A model generated the notes under the pieces. It saw only the letters and a list, made by a program, of their open reading frames with translations. It had not been told where the DNA came from and ran no database searches. Position numbers and translations under genes: made by a program. A DNA stretch of 64,000 nucleotides from Planococcus citri (Eukaryota > Arthropoda > Insecta > Hemiptera > Pseudococcidae), in the NCBI RefSeq assembly GCF_950023065.1, contig NC_088680.1, positions 10,962,559 through 11,026,558 of the forward strand, given 5' to 3'. The stretch's first letter is position 1; every line of letters begins with the position of its first letter. Below, one piece after another: positions 34,901-44,180 of the stretch.

Positions 34901-37900
34901 ACTACGTACAAAAATATAACGATTTAATAAACGAAGAGAATTCAACAACCAGTGAATTCTGAATTAAAAATAAAAATTTATCTTCCTGGTGCAATAGCCA
35001 ATAAATATTTACGTAGCACAAATAAAATTTACATAACCATGAAATTTTGGATTATCGAATAAAAAACAAAAATCTTTAAACTACGTATCCTTATGGTTAC
35101 GGTTTCTCATTTTGCCAACATTTTGATCCCTTTATACACCACAGAAATTTCAATTTTTTTGGTCGACATAATGATTAATAGAAATTTTTTACGTAATAAG
35201 CAAAAATATTCAAAATTCAAGCCAAGGGCAGATTAGCCTATCTTAACTTGGAGGGGGGGGGGGGGAAGGATACCGTTTCTCTAAGAACATTTTTCATTAG
35301 TTTAATAGAAGAGATGTTTCTTAGTATGAATCCAGAATCATAATCACTCTGTTAAACTAATGTTTTTACTTCTTAAAAATTTTGCTATCCAGTCCAAAAA
35401 AACATAACTTGGAAAGGTTTGTTTCATTCCGTTTCGTATTCTTGAAATACGTATAGGAAATATTTAACAGCCGATTTTAGACGTTTTTTCACATGGATAT
35501 ATGATGTTGGGCTGAGGCGTTGTTCCGAAATTTGTAAAAGGCAAATTCATCTGGGAGCAATACCGTTTCAGTGAGGACATTTTTTCAGTTCTCAAAAATT
35601 TTCTTACCAGTGTGTCATTGACTCATTACAGATAAGACGAAATGGAACAAAATTAACATAATTTTGTATAATTTCAAATAGAGTATCATTGTTTGCTTAT
35701 ACATCTTATTGAATCAAAAATCAAAGAAGTAACAATCATGCCAAAATATCGAAGGATATCATTTCTGAAACGGGTCAAATATTTTTAAATAAGAAATGTT
35801 GGGGTTGACAAAGTTCATTTTTTCTTATCTATCAACATTTCATTTTATGTATATCATATTGTGGAGAGTTACCTTACCGATGAAGAAGTCTTTCTTCTTT
35901 GTTGCCTAAACCACGAAACCAGGACACTCTAGAGACCCTGTCATCTTTATCTTCAGTTGATGCATCACAATACAGAGTGGCATTCTGGCCCAATTTAGCA
36001 AACGTTTCTCTGGTTTCTGTATCTATAGTTGAACAAAATATCAAATTCATTGAGCATTGAAGGTTTGCCAAATTTTTCTATATGAAATTGTTTTTTATTG
36101 ATAATGATTTTAGGGAAAGAAAAGAGTGTTGTGGCGTGTCAAGTCAAGGGTTTAACAAAAAATGCTTCTGAAAAATAAATCTACTCAAGAAACTTACACA
36201 CACTTCTTATGATTCTGATTGTCATACCCTACTCAAACTATACCACACACTCATCAGACCAGTTTTAGATTATGGATGTTCTGTCTATACTTATGCCCCT
36301 GATAGTCGCTTCCGCAGGCTAAACACTATTCAAAATACAGCTGTACAAATTTCTACTCGAGCCTTTAGAACTACCCCCACTGTAAGCCTTCTTAATGATG
36401 CTTCTGAATGTCCACTTGACATACATAGACAGTATATTTCCACATCAACATACTTGAGCATAAAATCAAACCCTGACTTCAACTTAAAGTTGGAATATAT
36501 AATTCCTATACATTCACTATCTGTAAAGTTCCAATCTTTTCTCCAATAAATTGAAGAAAATATCATTAAAATACACCACTTGTTAGTAAACCTTATCCCA
36601 CCTTGGCAATCTTATAACCCTATTGGTTATTGACCTATCCTTGACAGAATTTAACAAAAATCACACCAACTCCACCATATTTAAAAGACATTTTCTTCTC
36701 CTTCTTGACAAGTATGAAGAATTCAGTCATATATAGGCCCTCATATACTGATGGTTCAAAAACTCAACAATTCACTGGATGTGCAATGATTCATGGTGAT
36801 GTATCTATCCCCATTGCTCTCCCCTCCCTTTGCACTCTCCTTACTGCTAAACTATATGCAATTAAATCTGTAATTTCATATTCCCTTGATTTTTCTTTAA
36901 ATAATGTCATAATTTTTACTGACTCTTTATCTGCTCTTCCGTCAATAAAAAACTACAGGTCAAAGTATTCACATCCTATATCACTTGAGATCATTGAACT
37001 CCTTCAACTCTTCCAAAATAGCACACCCATACTATGTTGGATACCTTCACACTCCCAGATTCAAGGAAATGAGCTAGCAGATAAAATAGCTAAACAGGCA
37101 CACCTCTACCTCCCCCTTGACAACATACCAATCCCTCTATCTGATTTGAAACTCCATTCCAAAACACTAATGCATGAAGTATTTCAATCTTCATGGTCTC
37201 AGGCCCCAAGCTCAAATAAACTCAAAAGCATCAAAAACACCACATCTTTATGGAAAACTTCTGAGCAACTTCAACGCAAATCTGAGGTTCTTCTCACCCG
37301 ACTCACGACTGGCCACTCCCTTCTCACTCACCAATTCATATTCCTTAAACAGCCTCCACCATTATACCCAGAATGCAACAACATCCCCCTAAACATTGCT
37401 CATTTACTAATAGACTGCCCTTCCTACCAGAATGAACACTCCAGACACCTAACAATAAGTTCCAACCAACTCCAGGTCCTCTTTTCTGACAACCCTTCTC
37501 ACACAGACGAAGTTATTAAACTTCTAATCTCAACAAAATTAGATAAAAAAAATTAAAAATTGTATGTACATACTTAACTTTATTTCCTGTATAACCTACA
37601 TAACTTAATTTTAAGCTTTTCACTCGTAAATACGAGCCTCTTACCGATAAGTTGCTGTATGTATATGGCTCATTAAATAATATTTAAAAAAAAGAAAGAA
37701 AAAAATGGAACAGACAAACAAATGTATAAGTACGAATTTTGGATTTTTGAGAGGTGTATGAAAATTCTAAGGAACAGTCAGATAAGGACTCCATTGAAAG
37801 GAAATCAAAGTACTTTGGTCTGTCATTCAATTGAGGAATCAGTGGTAAATTCGTTTTGCGGTTCCACTTTCTGAAGCGTTTTTTCAATCATCGATTCTTT

Positions 37901-39207
37901 ATGTTTATTGTATTTTAAAATATTTTTGTTTACCAAACTATTAGGACATTTTTTTGCCGGAAGCATTTCAATAAAATTTGCTCAAATTAGCTGTTTAGGC
38001 TAGATTTCACGTTGGATTCAAGCGGCTCAAGTGGGAATGACCTCGATCTAAAATTCACGTAGGTGTATCCAAATTTTTGGGAAGGAGTGGAAGAATATAA
38101 AAAACATCAAAAATAAAAAATAGGAATCAATCGATGAGAAATCAACGGTTGTATACATACATAAGTATCCAAAAATCAACGTTGTAGAACTTTTTGAAAG
38201 CGGAAGAGTAGGTTTTTTCTTGTTTTATGACTTCGAGAAATCTTGTGTTCTTCCTTCTTCCGTTCGAATTGACGTAGGAGGCTAAAATTTGATATCGCAT
38301 TTGAAAGGCACATAAATGTGCCTTTTGAGGGGTTCGACTTTTCAATTTTTTTCTACCACTGAAATGACTAGAGTTTTCGTGCCTTTTTAAAAATACGTTT
38401 TTGATTTTATGTTCACCAAATTGACCTGGGAGGCTGAGATTTGATATGTGGATTCGGCGGATTTCTTGAAAGTGCCTTCTTGATGTTCCGATTAAAGCGA
38501 GAAATGGTCTAGCTTACTTAAACCACGTTGAATGGAAATTGAGATGCAAAGGCGAGCTCCACAGGGATGAACTAGGTATCCGAACAAATTGAAGGAATGC
38601 ACGAAATGAAGCGAGGAACAGCGTAAGCCTTTTAGAGGAGTGTAATGCATTTTTTCATTGAACCTAAGAAAACCCTTATAGTACGCCCCCTCCCTAGTGT
38701 GTGTCATTTTTACCTTGATGGTAGGGACAAAAGTTTTCATCTTCATTTTGAAAGCATTCTTTTTTTCTATTGCATACTTGACGTCCGCGGATAAGAGTGC
38801 CATCATTACAGGTGAATACTTGCACAGAAATACAAATAATTTTAGCTAAGCGTCATTCACAGACAAATACATTAAGCGTATTTTAATGAGTACAGTTTTA
38901 TATTACATATGAGTTTTTCAAAAACTCAAACAGATTTTACCCAAACAAGATCCTAAACGTTTTCCTACCTGTATCGATAAACATGACTAAAGCTCCGTCA
39001 TCCATGGTAACTTCGTGGAATTTCGCACAAAGCATCTAAAAGAAAGTGGTCAAAATTAGAAAAATCAAGTTTAGCAGCTGAAAATTTGGTTCTGAAGTCT
39101 GGCTGACATGTTCTTTCAGCGAACTAAATTTCAGCTCGATCGAAGTTGACGAGTTGTAAAAGTTCCATAGTTGATAAACTTACCAAAAGCAGAAGTTTGA
39201 GGGCCAT
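22839..39207 (-). CDS. Gene 3: secreted LDLa plus four sidestep-like Ig domains (reconstructed)
   Basis: Favoured exon chain on the minus strand: 39184-39207, 38969-39035, 38714-38818, 28861-28996, 28110-28318, 27451-27599, 25797-25947, 25233-25363, 24855-25014, 24425-24724, 22839-22972. Total 1566 nt, 522 codons, no internal stop. Order: signal peptide (MALKLLLLMLCA), LDLa (31-65), Ig1 (66-180), Ig2 (181-280), Ig3 (281-377), Ig4 (378-477), a 44-residue tail. The Ig3 motifs (NIKEGDDVYFEC, GKFTCYAENAVGSGESDPV) and Ig4 motifs (KCEVDANPPP, CSFQIVAAG) are strongly sidestep-like. No membrane segment is seen. A second Ig1-Ig2 exon set (32229-36016) lies in the first long intron and could be used alternatively in part. 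Using the exon at 23873-23877 instead of the last one gives 478 residues. Linking the unit 3 leader to these Ig exons is inference across a 9.7-kb intron. Confidence 0.5.
23873..23877 (-). CDS. Gene 3 alternative terminal exon (immediate stop)
   Basis: The acceptor CTTTTCAG aligns with the gene 2 terminal exon acceptor at 8669. Joined to Ig4 in phase 1 it gives a single Asp, then TAA, ending the protein at IVAAD. The downstream sequence remains alignable with gene 2, so this is probably the ancestral 3' end. It is uncertain whether it or the exon at 22839-22972 is used. Confidence 0.4.
24425..24724 (-). CDS. Gene 3 Ig4 exon
   Basis: 300 nt, phase 1 to 1. Motifs: PICRKNETEIHRARKQE, LLKCEVDANPPP, FIWSLN, FNYTPKSDSEFG, TLSCKARNTVG, CSFQIVAAG. 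It is six bases longer than the gene 2 copy because of an extra two-residue insertion near NTSSSND. It is the clearest sidestep-family exon in the window. Confidence 0.85.
24855..25363 (-). CDS. Gene 3 Ig3 exons
   Basis: Exons 25233-25363 (phase 1 to 0, donor GTGAGT) and 24855-25014 (phase 0 to 1). The first encodes NPIPRLQMANF, NIKEGDDVYFECYMRANP and the Trp in KFTWFHN. The second encodes LILQRIQKTATGKFTC, then YAENAVGSGESDPVNLEV. This matches the third Ig domain of sidestep-family receptors. Both exons are missing from gene 2 and from the unit 3 set. Confidence 0.82.
25797..27599 (-). CDS. Gene 3 Ig2 exons
   Basis: Exons 27451-27599 (phase 1 to 0) and 25797-25947 (phase 0 to 1). Motifs: NITTKREYLSAGKSVDVEC, KGSYPSAEITWWFGS, VISFKPNVTDDQRYLTC, EDKWRLNVQ. 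The intron between them carries two element insertions (25993-26232 and 26259-27398) that are absent from the same intron in gene 2 and unit 3. Confidence 0.82.
25993..26232. mobile_element. 240-bp hairpin MITE with TA target duplication
   Basis: Nearly perfect palindrome. It begins CTCTCTAAATTTGAAACAG and ends with the inverse, flanked by TA on each side. The interior pairs around 26100-26120 (AAATGATTTTTACTG). The type is Tc1/mariner-like by its TA target. It interrupts the gene 3 Ig2 intron only. Confidence 0.8.
26259..27398. mobile_element. 1.14-kb TIR element with CAAA target duplication
   Basis: Termini GGGTCATTCCATGTCAATTC and the inverse before CAAATTC. The inverted ends extend about 75 bp (TTTCGATTTCGCTCAAATTT is mirrored near 27330). 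CAAA flanks both sides, and the sister introns at about 12400 and 32490 read TTGACCAAATTCA without interruption. The interior holds about 145-bp tandem repeats around the word CATATTCGTGTTCAGCG. No transposase ORF. The truncated relative at 3815-4373 belongs to the same family. Confidence 0.85.
28110..28996 (-). CDS. Gene 3 Ig1 exons
   Basis: Exons 28861-28996 (phase 1 to 2) and 28110-28318 (phase 2 to 1). Motifs: ELGKEAVMPCDAST, VSKVSWFRD, then FDAEKNPSVIATEWSSP, YDITKEDEGVYTCQVDF and a typical closing SRLII. This is the N-terminal V-like domain of sidestep-type proteins. Confidence 0.8.
28997..32228. other. Repeat-rich insertion between gene 3 Ig1 and the unit 3 exons
   Basis: Alignment with the sister units stops near 29095. 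What follows includes a GC-rich C-run block (29100-29170), a foldback (29984-30767), unclassified AT-rich DNA (30770-31140, 31500-32060) and a short degenerate A/T tract (31180-31500). No exon, leader or LDLa exon was found, so the gene 3 Ig exons have no private leader here. Unit 3 homology begins near 32070, with a short inverted fragment (TAATTTTAACCCATTTTG). Confidence 0.5.
29984..30767. mobile_element. 784-bp TIR element (TCGCACCTCGGG termini)
   Basis: Starts TCGCACCTCGGGAGTTATAA and ends with its inverse. TATA, or a shorter TA, flanks each end. The right terminus is preceded by a second internal copy of GAGATGTGACCTTATAACTC at about 30567. No transposase. The ORF at 30564-30806 is a by-product. 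Confidence 0.75.
32229..36016 (-). pseudogene. Unit 3 extra Ig1-Ig2 exon set, last exon frameshifted
   Basis: Four minus-strand exons: 35878-36016 (TLYCDAST, VSRVSWFRG), 33184-33392 (YDITKEDEGYYSCHVDF), 32548-32693 (REYLLAGKSVDIEC, EITWSLGS) and 32229-32387 (VLTFQPSATDDGKYLTC). The first three keep the same lengths mod 3, phases and splice sites as the sister exons. The last has two extra A after GAAGATAAA, turning EDKWRLN into EDKNGVSM, so it ends in phase 0 instead of 1 and cannot join any phase-1 exon downstream. Reading on into the intron stops after about 20 residues. Ig1 alone (phase 1 to 1) could still be included in gene 3. Either a decaying duplicate or partly used alternative exons. 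Confidence 0.65.
33680..35410. repeat. Unclassified insertion in unit 3 Ig1 region
   Basis: Alignment with gene 2 (17300-17330) is interrupted between about 33680 and 35410. The interior (33890-35100) is less AT-monotonous than its surroundings and contains a 100-codon ORF (34660-34962) without a recognised domain. Its start and end show no clear terminal repeats. A G-run sits at 35253-35265. It is probably a transposable-element fragment, but I cannot name it. Confidence 0.4.
36162..37684 (+). mobile_element. 5'-truncated LINE retrotransposon (RT end plus RNase H)
   Basis: Plus-strand frame 36172-36549 reads as the C-terminal part of a LINE reverse transcriptase (INLLKKLTHTSYD, LLKLYHTLIRPVLDYG, LNTIQNTAVQ). 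A second frame, 36705-37556, encodes an RNase H domain (YTDGSK, IIFTDSLSAL, WIPSHSQIQGNELADKIAK) and a Cys/His-containing end. The two are in different frames, so the copy is dead. The 3' end carries an A-rich tail inserted in the A-run that is uninterrupted at 18086-18120. RNase H at this position suggests an I- or Loa-type LINE. Confidence 0.85.
36705..37556 (+). pseudogene. LINE RNase H domain ORF (283 codons)
   Basis: RNase H type I signature with the first Asp (YTDGSK), third acidic residue (FTDSLS) and the final His/Asp block (SHSQIQGNELAD). The second catalytic acid, normally Glu in an AELYAI-like motif, is Lys here (TAKLYAIK), which should abolish activity. The C-terminal PECNNIP...HLLIDCPSY resembles the Cys/His motif at the end of LINE ORF2 proteins. 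It lies in the first intron of gene 3, in antisense orientation. Confidence 0.85.
38714..38818 (-). CDS. Unit 3 (gene 3) LDLa exon
   Basis: Phase 1 in and out, 105 nt, the same as gene 2. Encodes FTCNDG, RGRQVCNRKKEC and NEDENFCPYHQ. Four cysteines are kept, and canonical C1 and C3 are absent. Donor CAAG|GTAAAAATGA is stronger than the gene 2 version. Intron retention would end the protein six codons later at DTH. Confidence 0.72.
38969..39207 (-). CDS. Unit 3 (gene 3) leader exons
   Basis: 39184-39207 encodes MALKLLLL. 38969-39035 encodes MLCAKFHEVTMDDGALVMF and IDT, with the same lengths and phases as gene 2 (24 and 67 nt). Together they make a signal peptide plus short linker. The coding sequence is more conserved with gene 2 than the surrounding introns are. 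Confidence 0.68.
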
Positions 39208-41340
39208 TATTCCACTTCACCGCCAATATTACACACTTCAACAATATTAATTTACTTAAAAAAATTGTAGGATTCTTCTACCGCACTAAAAACATTCACA
39301 TGTACCTGATCAAGTAAAAATGAAATGTAAGAGATAGTTGCCTACATATTTTTATTTTCGGCATCCAGGCTGAATTTGATTTATCGCACTGTTTTTTCAT
39401 TTACAGGAAATCCGGGCACCATAAAATTGTTGATTTCTAAAAATTTGTTGCCTATAATATCAGTCCTGAGATATAGATATACACTATACAGGATAGATAA
39501 AACCGTATCGTTGGTCAACATTCGTTATCCAAAATGTCGGTAAAATGACGATCAAAATCACAAATAATTAACGACGTAGTTTCCTGTTTTGATACGAGCT
39601 CAAAAAATTAATTAGGTACATATTTAAAAGCATTCTATATTCCACTTCCTTTGTAATTTTTTTCATTTTCTATTTGAATTCCTGTAACTTAACGAATTAT
39701 AGCTTCGAAAACGTGAGTTTGATCAGATTTTATACTTCTTGTAATCCTGCCATGTAAAAGCATAGGCAATTATATTGACACGATGCCGTAAATACACTCG
39801 AGTAGGCAGCTTTATTAACGCCTCTGTTTAAAATGCTCATAATAACGTTCTTACCTATCTTTAGAAAGGAATGTATTTCATTGAAATGTCGCCTAACTAC
39901 ATTTATACATACCTACCTCAAATTGATTTTTCTGTATTTTCTTCTTTCGTACCTATATAGCTTATTCGCATTTATACGTATACTTACCTAGCTATATTTA
40001 CTTATACCTATAAATCTAGGTAATTTTTTCGACATTTTTATTACGAAGTCGAATCGCTCCTTGGTTTTAACGCAGTAAAACGACAAGTTTATCATATTTT
40101 TTTTTTTTATTCAGGTATCCATCCGCAGATACCTAAACCGATTACGTAAAGGTAATCGTAATCGGAGAAGTGTTTGGGTTTATTAGGGTCATTCTAGCGA
40201 TTAGTCGTGTACTTTTTTTTTCACCATAGGATACACTTATCTATCGCTCTAGAGTAGGTATACACTATAATACACATACGTGTCTCTTTTAAAAGACGCG
40301 CTTCGCATTCGGAACGTGATGGGAGATTTATCCCTTAATTTGTTTAACTAACCTAGAAACGATCTGCAGCACGTTATCGTCGTCGTGTGAGAATGAGAAA
40401 GACAGAGAAAAATCTCGATGGATGAGATGTGAGATGTTATCGCGTGAGCTGCCCGTGGAACTCGTATATACCTTGGCCAGTGAACGCGAGAAAACAAAAG
40501 GGAGAAAAATTATACCCGAAAGGAACAGGAAGAGGAGTCGGTTTGATGATGTAATCTACATAATTGAAAGACACATTCGTTTATGCAGATAAGGATACCT
40601 ATATTGGAAGGATCAAAGAGACTGCGTATTGTAAAGTGTATTATGTATACGTCAAGGTGTGTCAATACTAATTTCACCTCTTTCCCGATGATGTGACCGG
40701 TGGTCTGGGAAGAGAAGGGGTCAGCAGGAAGAGGTGCGGGTCTTGAGAAATACATATACGCTAATCAAGAAGAACTAATATTTATAGATCTCAGGGTCTA
40801 TATTCTTCTTCGGCGGCGCTGCTGCTGAGGCGATTTTTTCGTGTGTGGCTCTGGCTCAACCAGGAATGAACAGCAAAGGAACGACGTTATGGTGAATTTA
40901 ACTAAATGTGTGTAGTGAGAAAAATGAAGAAAAAACAAATAAAATAGAAATAAATTCAACTTCCTGCGGTGTCGAATGCCATCCGTGACCATCTATACTC
41001 GAATGCCAGACAGAGACAGATAGAGAGAAATTAACGAAGGAGTGTCTGGGCGGTTTTTTGTTTTTATGGAGTTATCTGTAGTTTTTAGGTAACTAAGTAC
41101 ATACTTACTGAATGAGCTATAGAATCACCGGACCGGTCTTCGCTTCGATTGCATAATAGGGGCTTGGGCAGGCGCGACGGGCGCTATACAGAGGCTAGTG
41201 TCGCGATTTGTAGCCGGCTGTGGTTGTGATGGAATCTTGAAAGTCGATTTTTCGGCACGAGTAACCGAGGAAGCGAGATTTTCTTCATTGAAGTGATGAT
41301 TTGAGGAATGATGAGCCAGCAGAGCTGCGACAGATTTTTC
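39208..41340. other. Gene 3 upstream region and unit 3 right edge
   Basis: 39208-39340 aligns with the flank upstream of the other ATG exons and is the presumed promoter. 39500-39545 is a decayed counterpart of the 22839-22972 exon. Homology with the other units ends near 39720. 39720-41340 is more GC-balanced DNA with several GTAGGTA-type words and no recognisable coding exon on either strand. Confidence 0.4.
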
Positions 41341-43140
41341 AAAGAAAATTTGAAAAACTTAGTGCCCTACCGGGTGGATCTTATTTTTAGACATCCAAAA
41401 ATTTCCAAAGTTGTTAGTTTTTACCAAAAAAATATTCGATAAATTTTCCCTTGAAATTGAATTGTACTGAGAAGTTTGCCCTCCCTCCACAATTTCAAAG
41501 AAACTTAATTTATCCAAAAGCGCCAAAATCCTTCCAAACAATTCCCTTCGTTAAAAAAAAAATTACAAATATTTCGGTTCTCTTGTATGACGAGGTTTAC
41601 ATTCTCTGGAAACGCTGAAAAACCATGGAATCTTATCCTTCTGGAAAAGTGGTGGAGATGTTGAGGATATTTAAAATTTTCACCATAAAATCAGTGGATT
41701 TTTATAAAATTAGTTCTGTTTTTTTGATAATTTTGTAAAACTTCGGATTTGACTTAATTTTATGTGGAAAAAAAATGTTTCCTTTGCTCGAAAGTTTTTC
41801 TTATTTATTCGTCACACCAAAATAAAGTAATCCCCCCCCCCTTTTGATAATTTCGGAAAAGATTTGGACTTTTTTTACAGTTTGTGCAAAAATTGGATCA
41901 TTTTCAACAAAAATTAGGATTTTGGACAATTTTCAAGGTTTAACCCCCACAAGTTTGACATAAAATGAAATTCTTTGAAATTCTCGACAAAAATGGGACG
42001 TTTTTTGAAAAGGCAAAATACTGGGCTTTTTTGAAAATTTAGGCAAAAAACAGGATTTTGAAAAAAAACCTGGAGTGTTCTTAGTTCCTGCTTTTTTGCC
42101 TTAGCTGTTTAAAAAAGCGTTGTTTTTTTTCCAAAATCCTGTTTTTGCCTAAATTTTCAAAAAAGCCCAGTGTTTGCCCTTTTCAAAAAAAGCCTCATTT
42201 TTGTCAAGAATTTCTAAGAAATTGTGGGGACAAAACTTTGAAAACTGTCCAAGTTCTAATTTTTGTTGAAAATGATCCAATTTTTGCACAAACTGTAAAC
42301 ATGTCCAAATTTTTTCCGAAATTGTCAAAAAGGTCTCACTTTTTGTTTAAAAAAGTCAAATTTGACATTGTGCCAAACTTTTGAAAATTTGGAAAAAAAT
42401 TCATCCACCTTTTTTTTTAAATTTTGGGAGAAAAGTTCATTGATATTCTTTGATATTATGTAAGATTCTGTAATAAAATCCCGAGTATTAAAATACAGTA
42501 TTAGAAAAAAACTCATTTGACTTTCTGACATGCCAAATTTTTGAAAGCTTGAAAAAGAATTGATGGATTTTTAGAGCGTTGACTTTTGAAAATTTGGAAA
42601 AAAAAGATTATTAAAAAATTGAGGAAAGTAATCTTGTTGATTTACTGACTTTATGTCAGACTTTGGGGGGGGGGAGGAGGAGGGGAATCAATGAATTAGA
42701 TACTAAAAACATTCATTTCAAGCTTTCAAGATTGACTTTCCGATATTTTATCAGACCTCTTTGAAATTTGGAATTCTGAACATGGGATTGACTTGAGAAA
42801 AAAACATAACCATGATTTAAAACTTTCATTAGAGAGGAGCATTTTTTCAATGTTTTCAAAAAAAAATCAATTTTCTTAAAAATTGTCAAAAACGTGTAAA
42901 ATAATCCTTTGCCTCAATTTTCAAAAAAATACTCAACGTTCGGCCAAAATCACCAAAAAAAGTCTAGTTTTTGTCTAGAGATAGTCAGAGAGACCCATTT
43001 CTGTTCAAAAAGTAAACAAAAAAACTAGTTTTTTTGAAAATTTACAGGTCCTGATCTTCCAAAAGTTGAAAAAAAAATCAAAGTCTCTTGATATTTTTTG
43101 AAATTTTTTCATTTCTGGTCACAGTTTTTATAAATACCAA
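41341..43140. repeat. Degenerate A/T-rich repeat tract with hairpin
   Basis: Composed of short diverged words such as TTTTTGACAATTTTGAAAAA and GGACTTTTT. 41877-42300 forms a long hairpin (centre near 42090): for example CTGGGCTTTTTTGAAAATTT at about 42013 is mirrored at 42150-42170. ORFs at 42145-42384 and 42325-42531 arise from the tract. Confidence 0.6.
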
Positions 43141-43600
43141 CCCCTTTTAGAAGAAAAAAATCTCCCTCAGCCACCCACAAAGTATTGGTTCCCTTGTACG
43201 GAGTCGTCCAAAGTTCAGAAAAAGCAAAAATTTTGTGCGGGGGGAGGGGGATCTTGAAAAGGAATTACATATTTGGATTCTAATCAGAAATGACAGATGT
43301 TGAACCTCTACTCTTTGTGTTTCTTTATTTTCGGTTTCGAATTTGGGAGGCTTCGTAGAAAATTAGCATTTCTTGGGGGACTCAACAGGATTTTTTTTCT
43401 TGAAAAAGAGATTGTGTACATTTGAGACAGAAATGAGAAATTTTCAAAAAGAAAAAAAATTACAGACTCTGATTTATACATAGTTGGGGGGCCCGCTGAA
43501 GGATCTATTCCAGCCCCCTCCTGGTCGATCCTCCGGGACAACTTTTTTCTTAAAGGGGGAGTTCTAAGGCACATTTTTAGCCCTTGTCCTAAAAAAAATG
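43141..43600. other. Leading part of the satellite-linked repeat
   Basis: Includes CCCCCTCCTGGTCGATCCTC and GGGACAACTTTTTTCTT near 43513-43552, which recur near 63107-63140 as part of the same repeat head. No gene seen. Confidence 0.45.
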
Positions 43601-44180
43601 ACCCTTCTTACAAAATGGTGGTCATTTTGATTGACAGGTCAGCCGAAATCGCAAATTTTGCGTTCCAACATAGGACTTACACGACATTTTTTGAACCATA
43701 CGAAGGTAGATCGAAAGATCAGGCAACAATTCATCACCTGTAAAAATTTCAAGTACTAATATAAAGTGCATTTTTCGATTTTTGGTGAATTTTTGAAAAT
43801 CAAATTTAAGCCAAAAATGAGGGAAAAATCAAAAGTTTACCAAATTGACCAAGAACGCTGAAATTCGGGATATACCCTATTTTCGACCTGACAAATCGAC
43901 TGGAAACTGTTTCAAACCGTTTTGAGCAGTTCTGGAGCCTCCAGCAGATTTTTGAAACTCGAAATTCCCACAAAATTTCATCAAATTGAGTTGGAAAGCC
44001 GAAATTTATTCTGAAAACTAATTTCAATACGCTACGAAGTAAACTGAAAGTGGATTTTGAGTCGTTTTGGAGCCTCCAGCGACATTTTGAAAATTACTGG
44101 AGACTCCAGTAGATTTTTGAAATTTGAAATTTCGCCAAAATTTCATCAAACGGAGATGGAAAGCTGAAAAAAAAAATTTC
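43601..44180. repeat. Satellite-linked repeat, copy 1
   Basis: A head segment (AAAATGGTGGTCATTTTGAT near 43611, TAGATCGAAAGATCAGGCAA near 43709, TTTTTCGATTTTTGGTGAAT near 43770) is followed by short-array sequence with GGAGCCTCCAG words. The same head-then-array order occurs at 59640-61310 and 63108-64000. Confidence 0.7.

Noticed and set aside
33890..35100. Possible solo LTR
   Set aside because: A TGTTATAG-type start was noticed near 34420, but no matching CA-ended terminus, target duplication or second LTR could be found.
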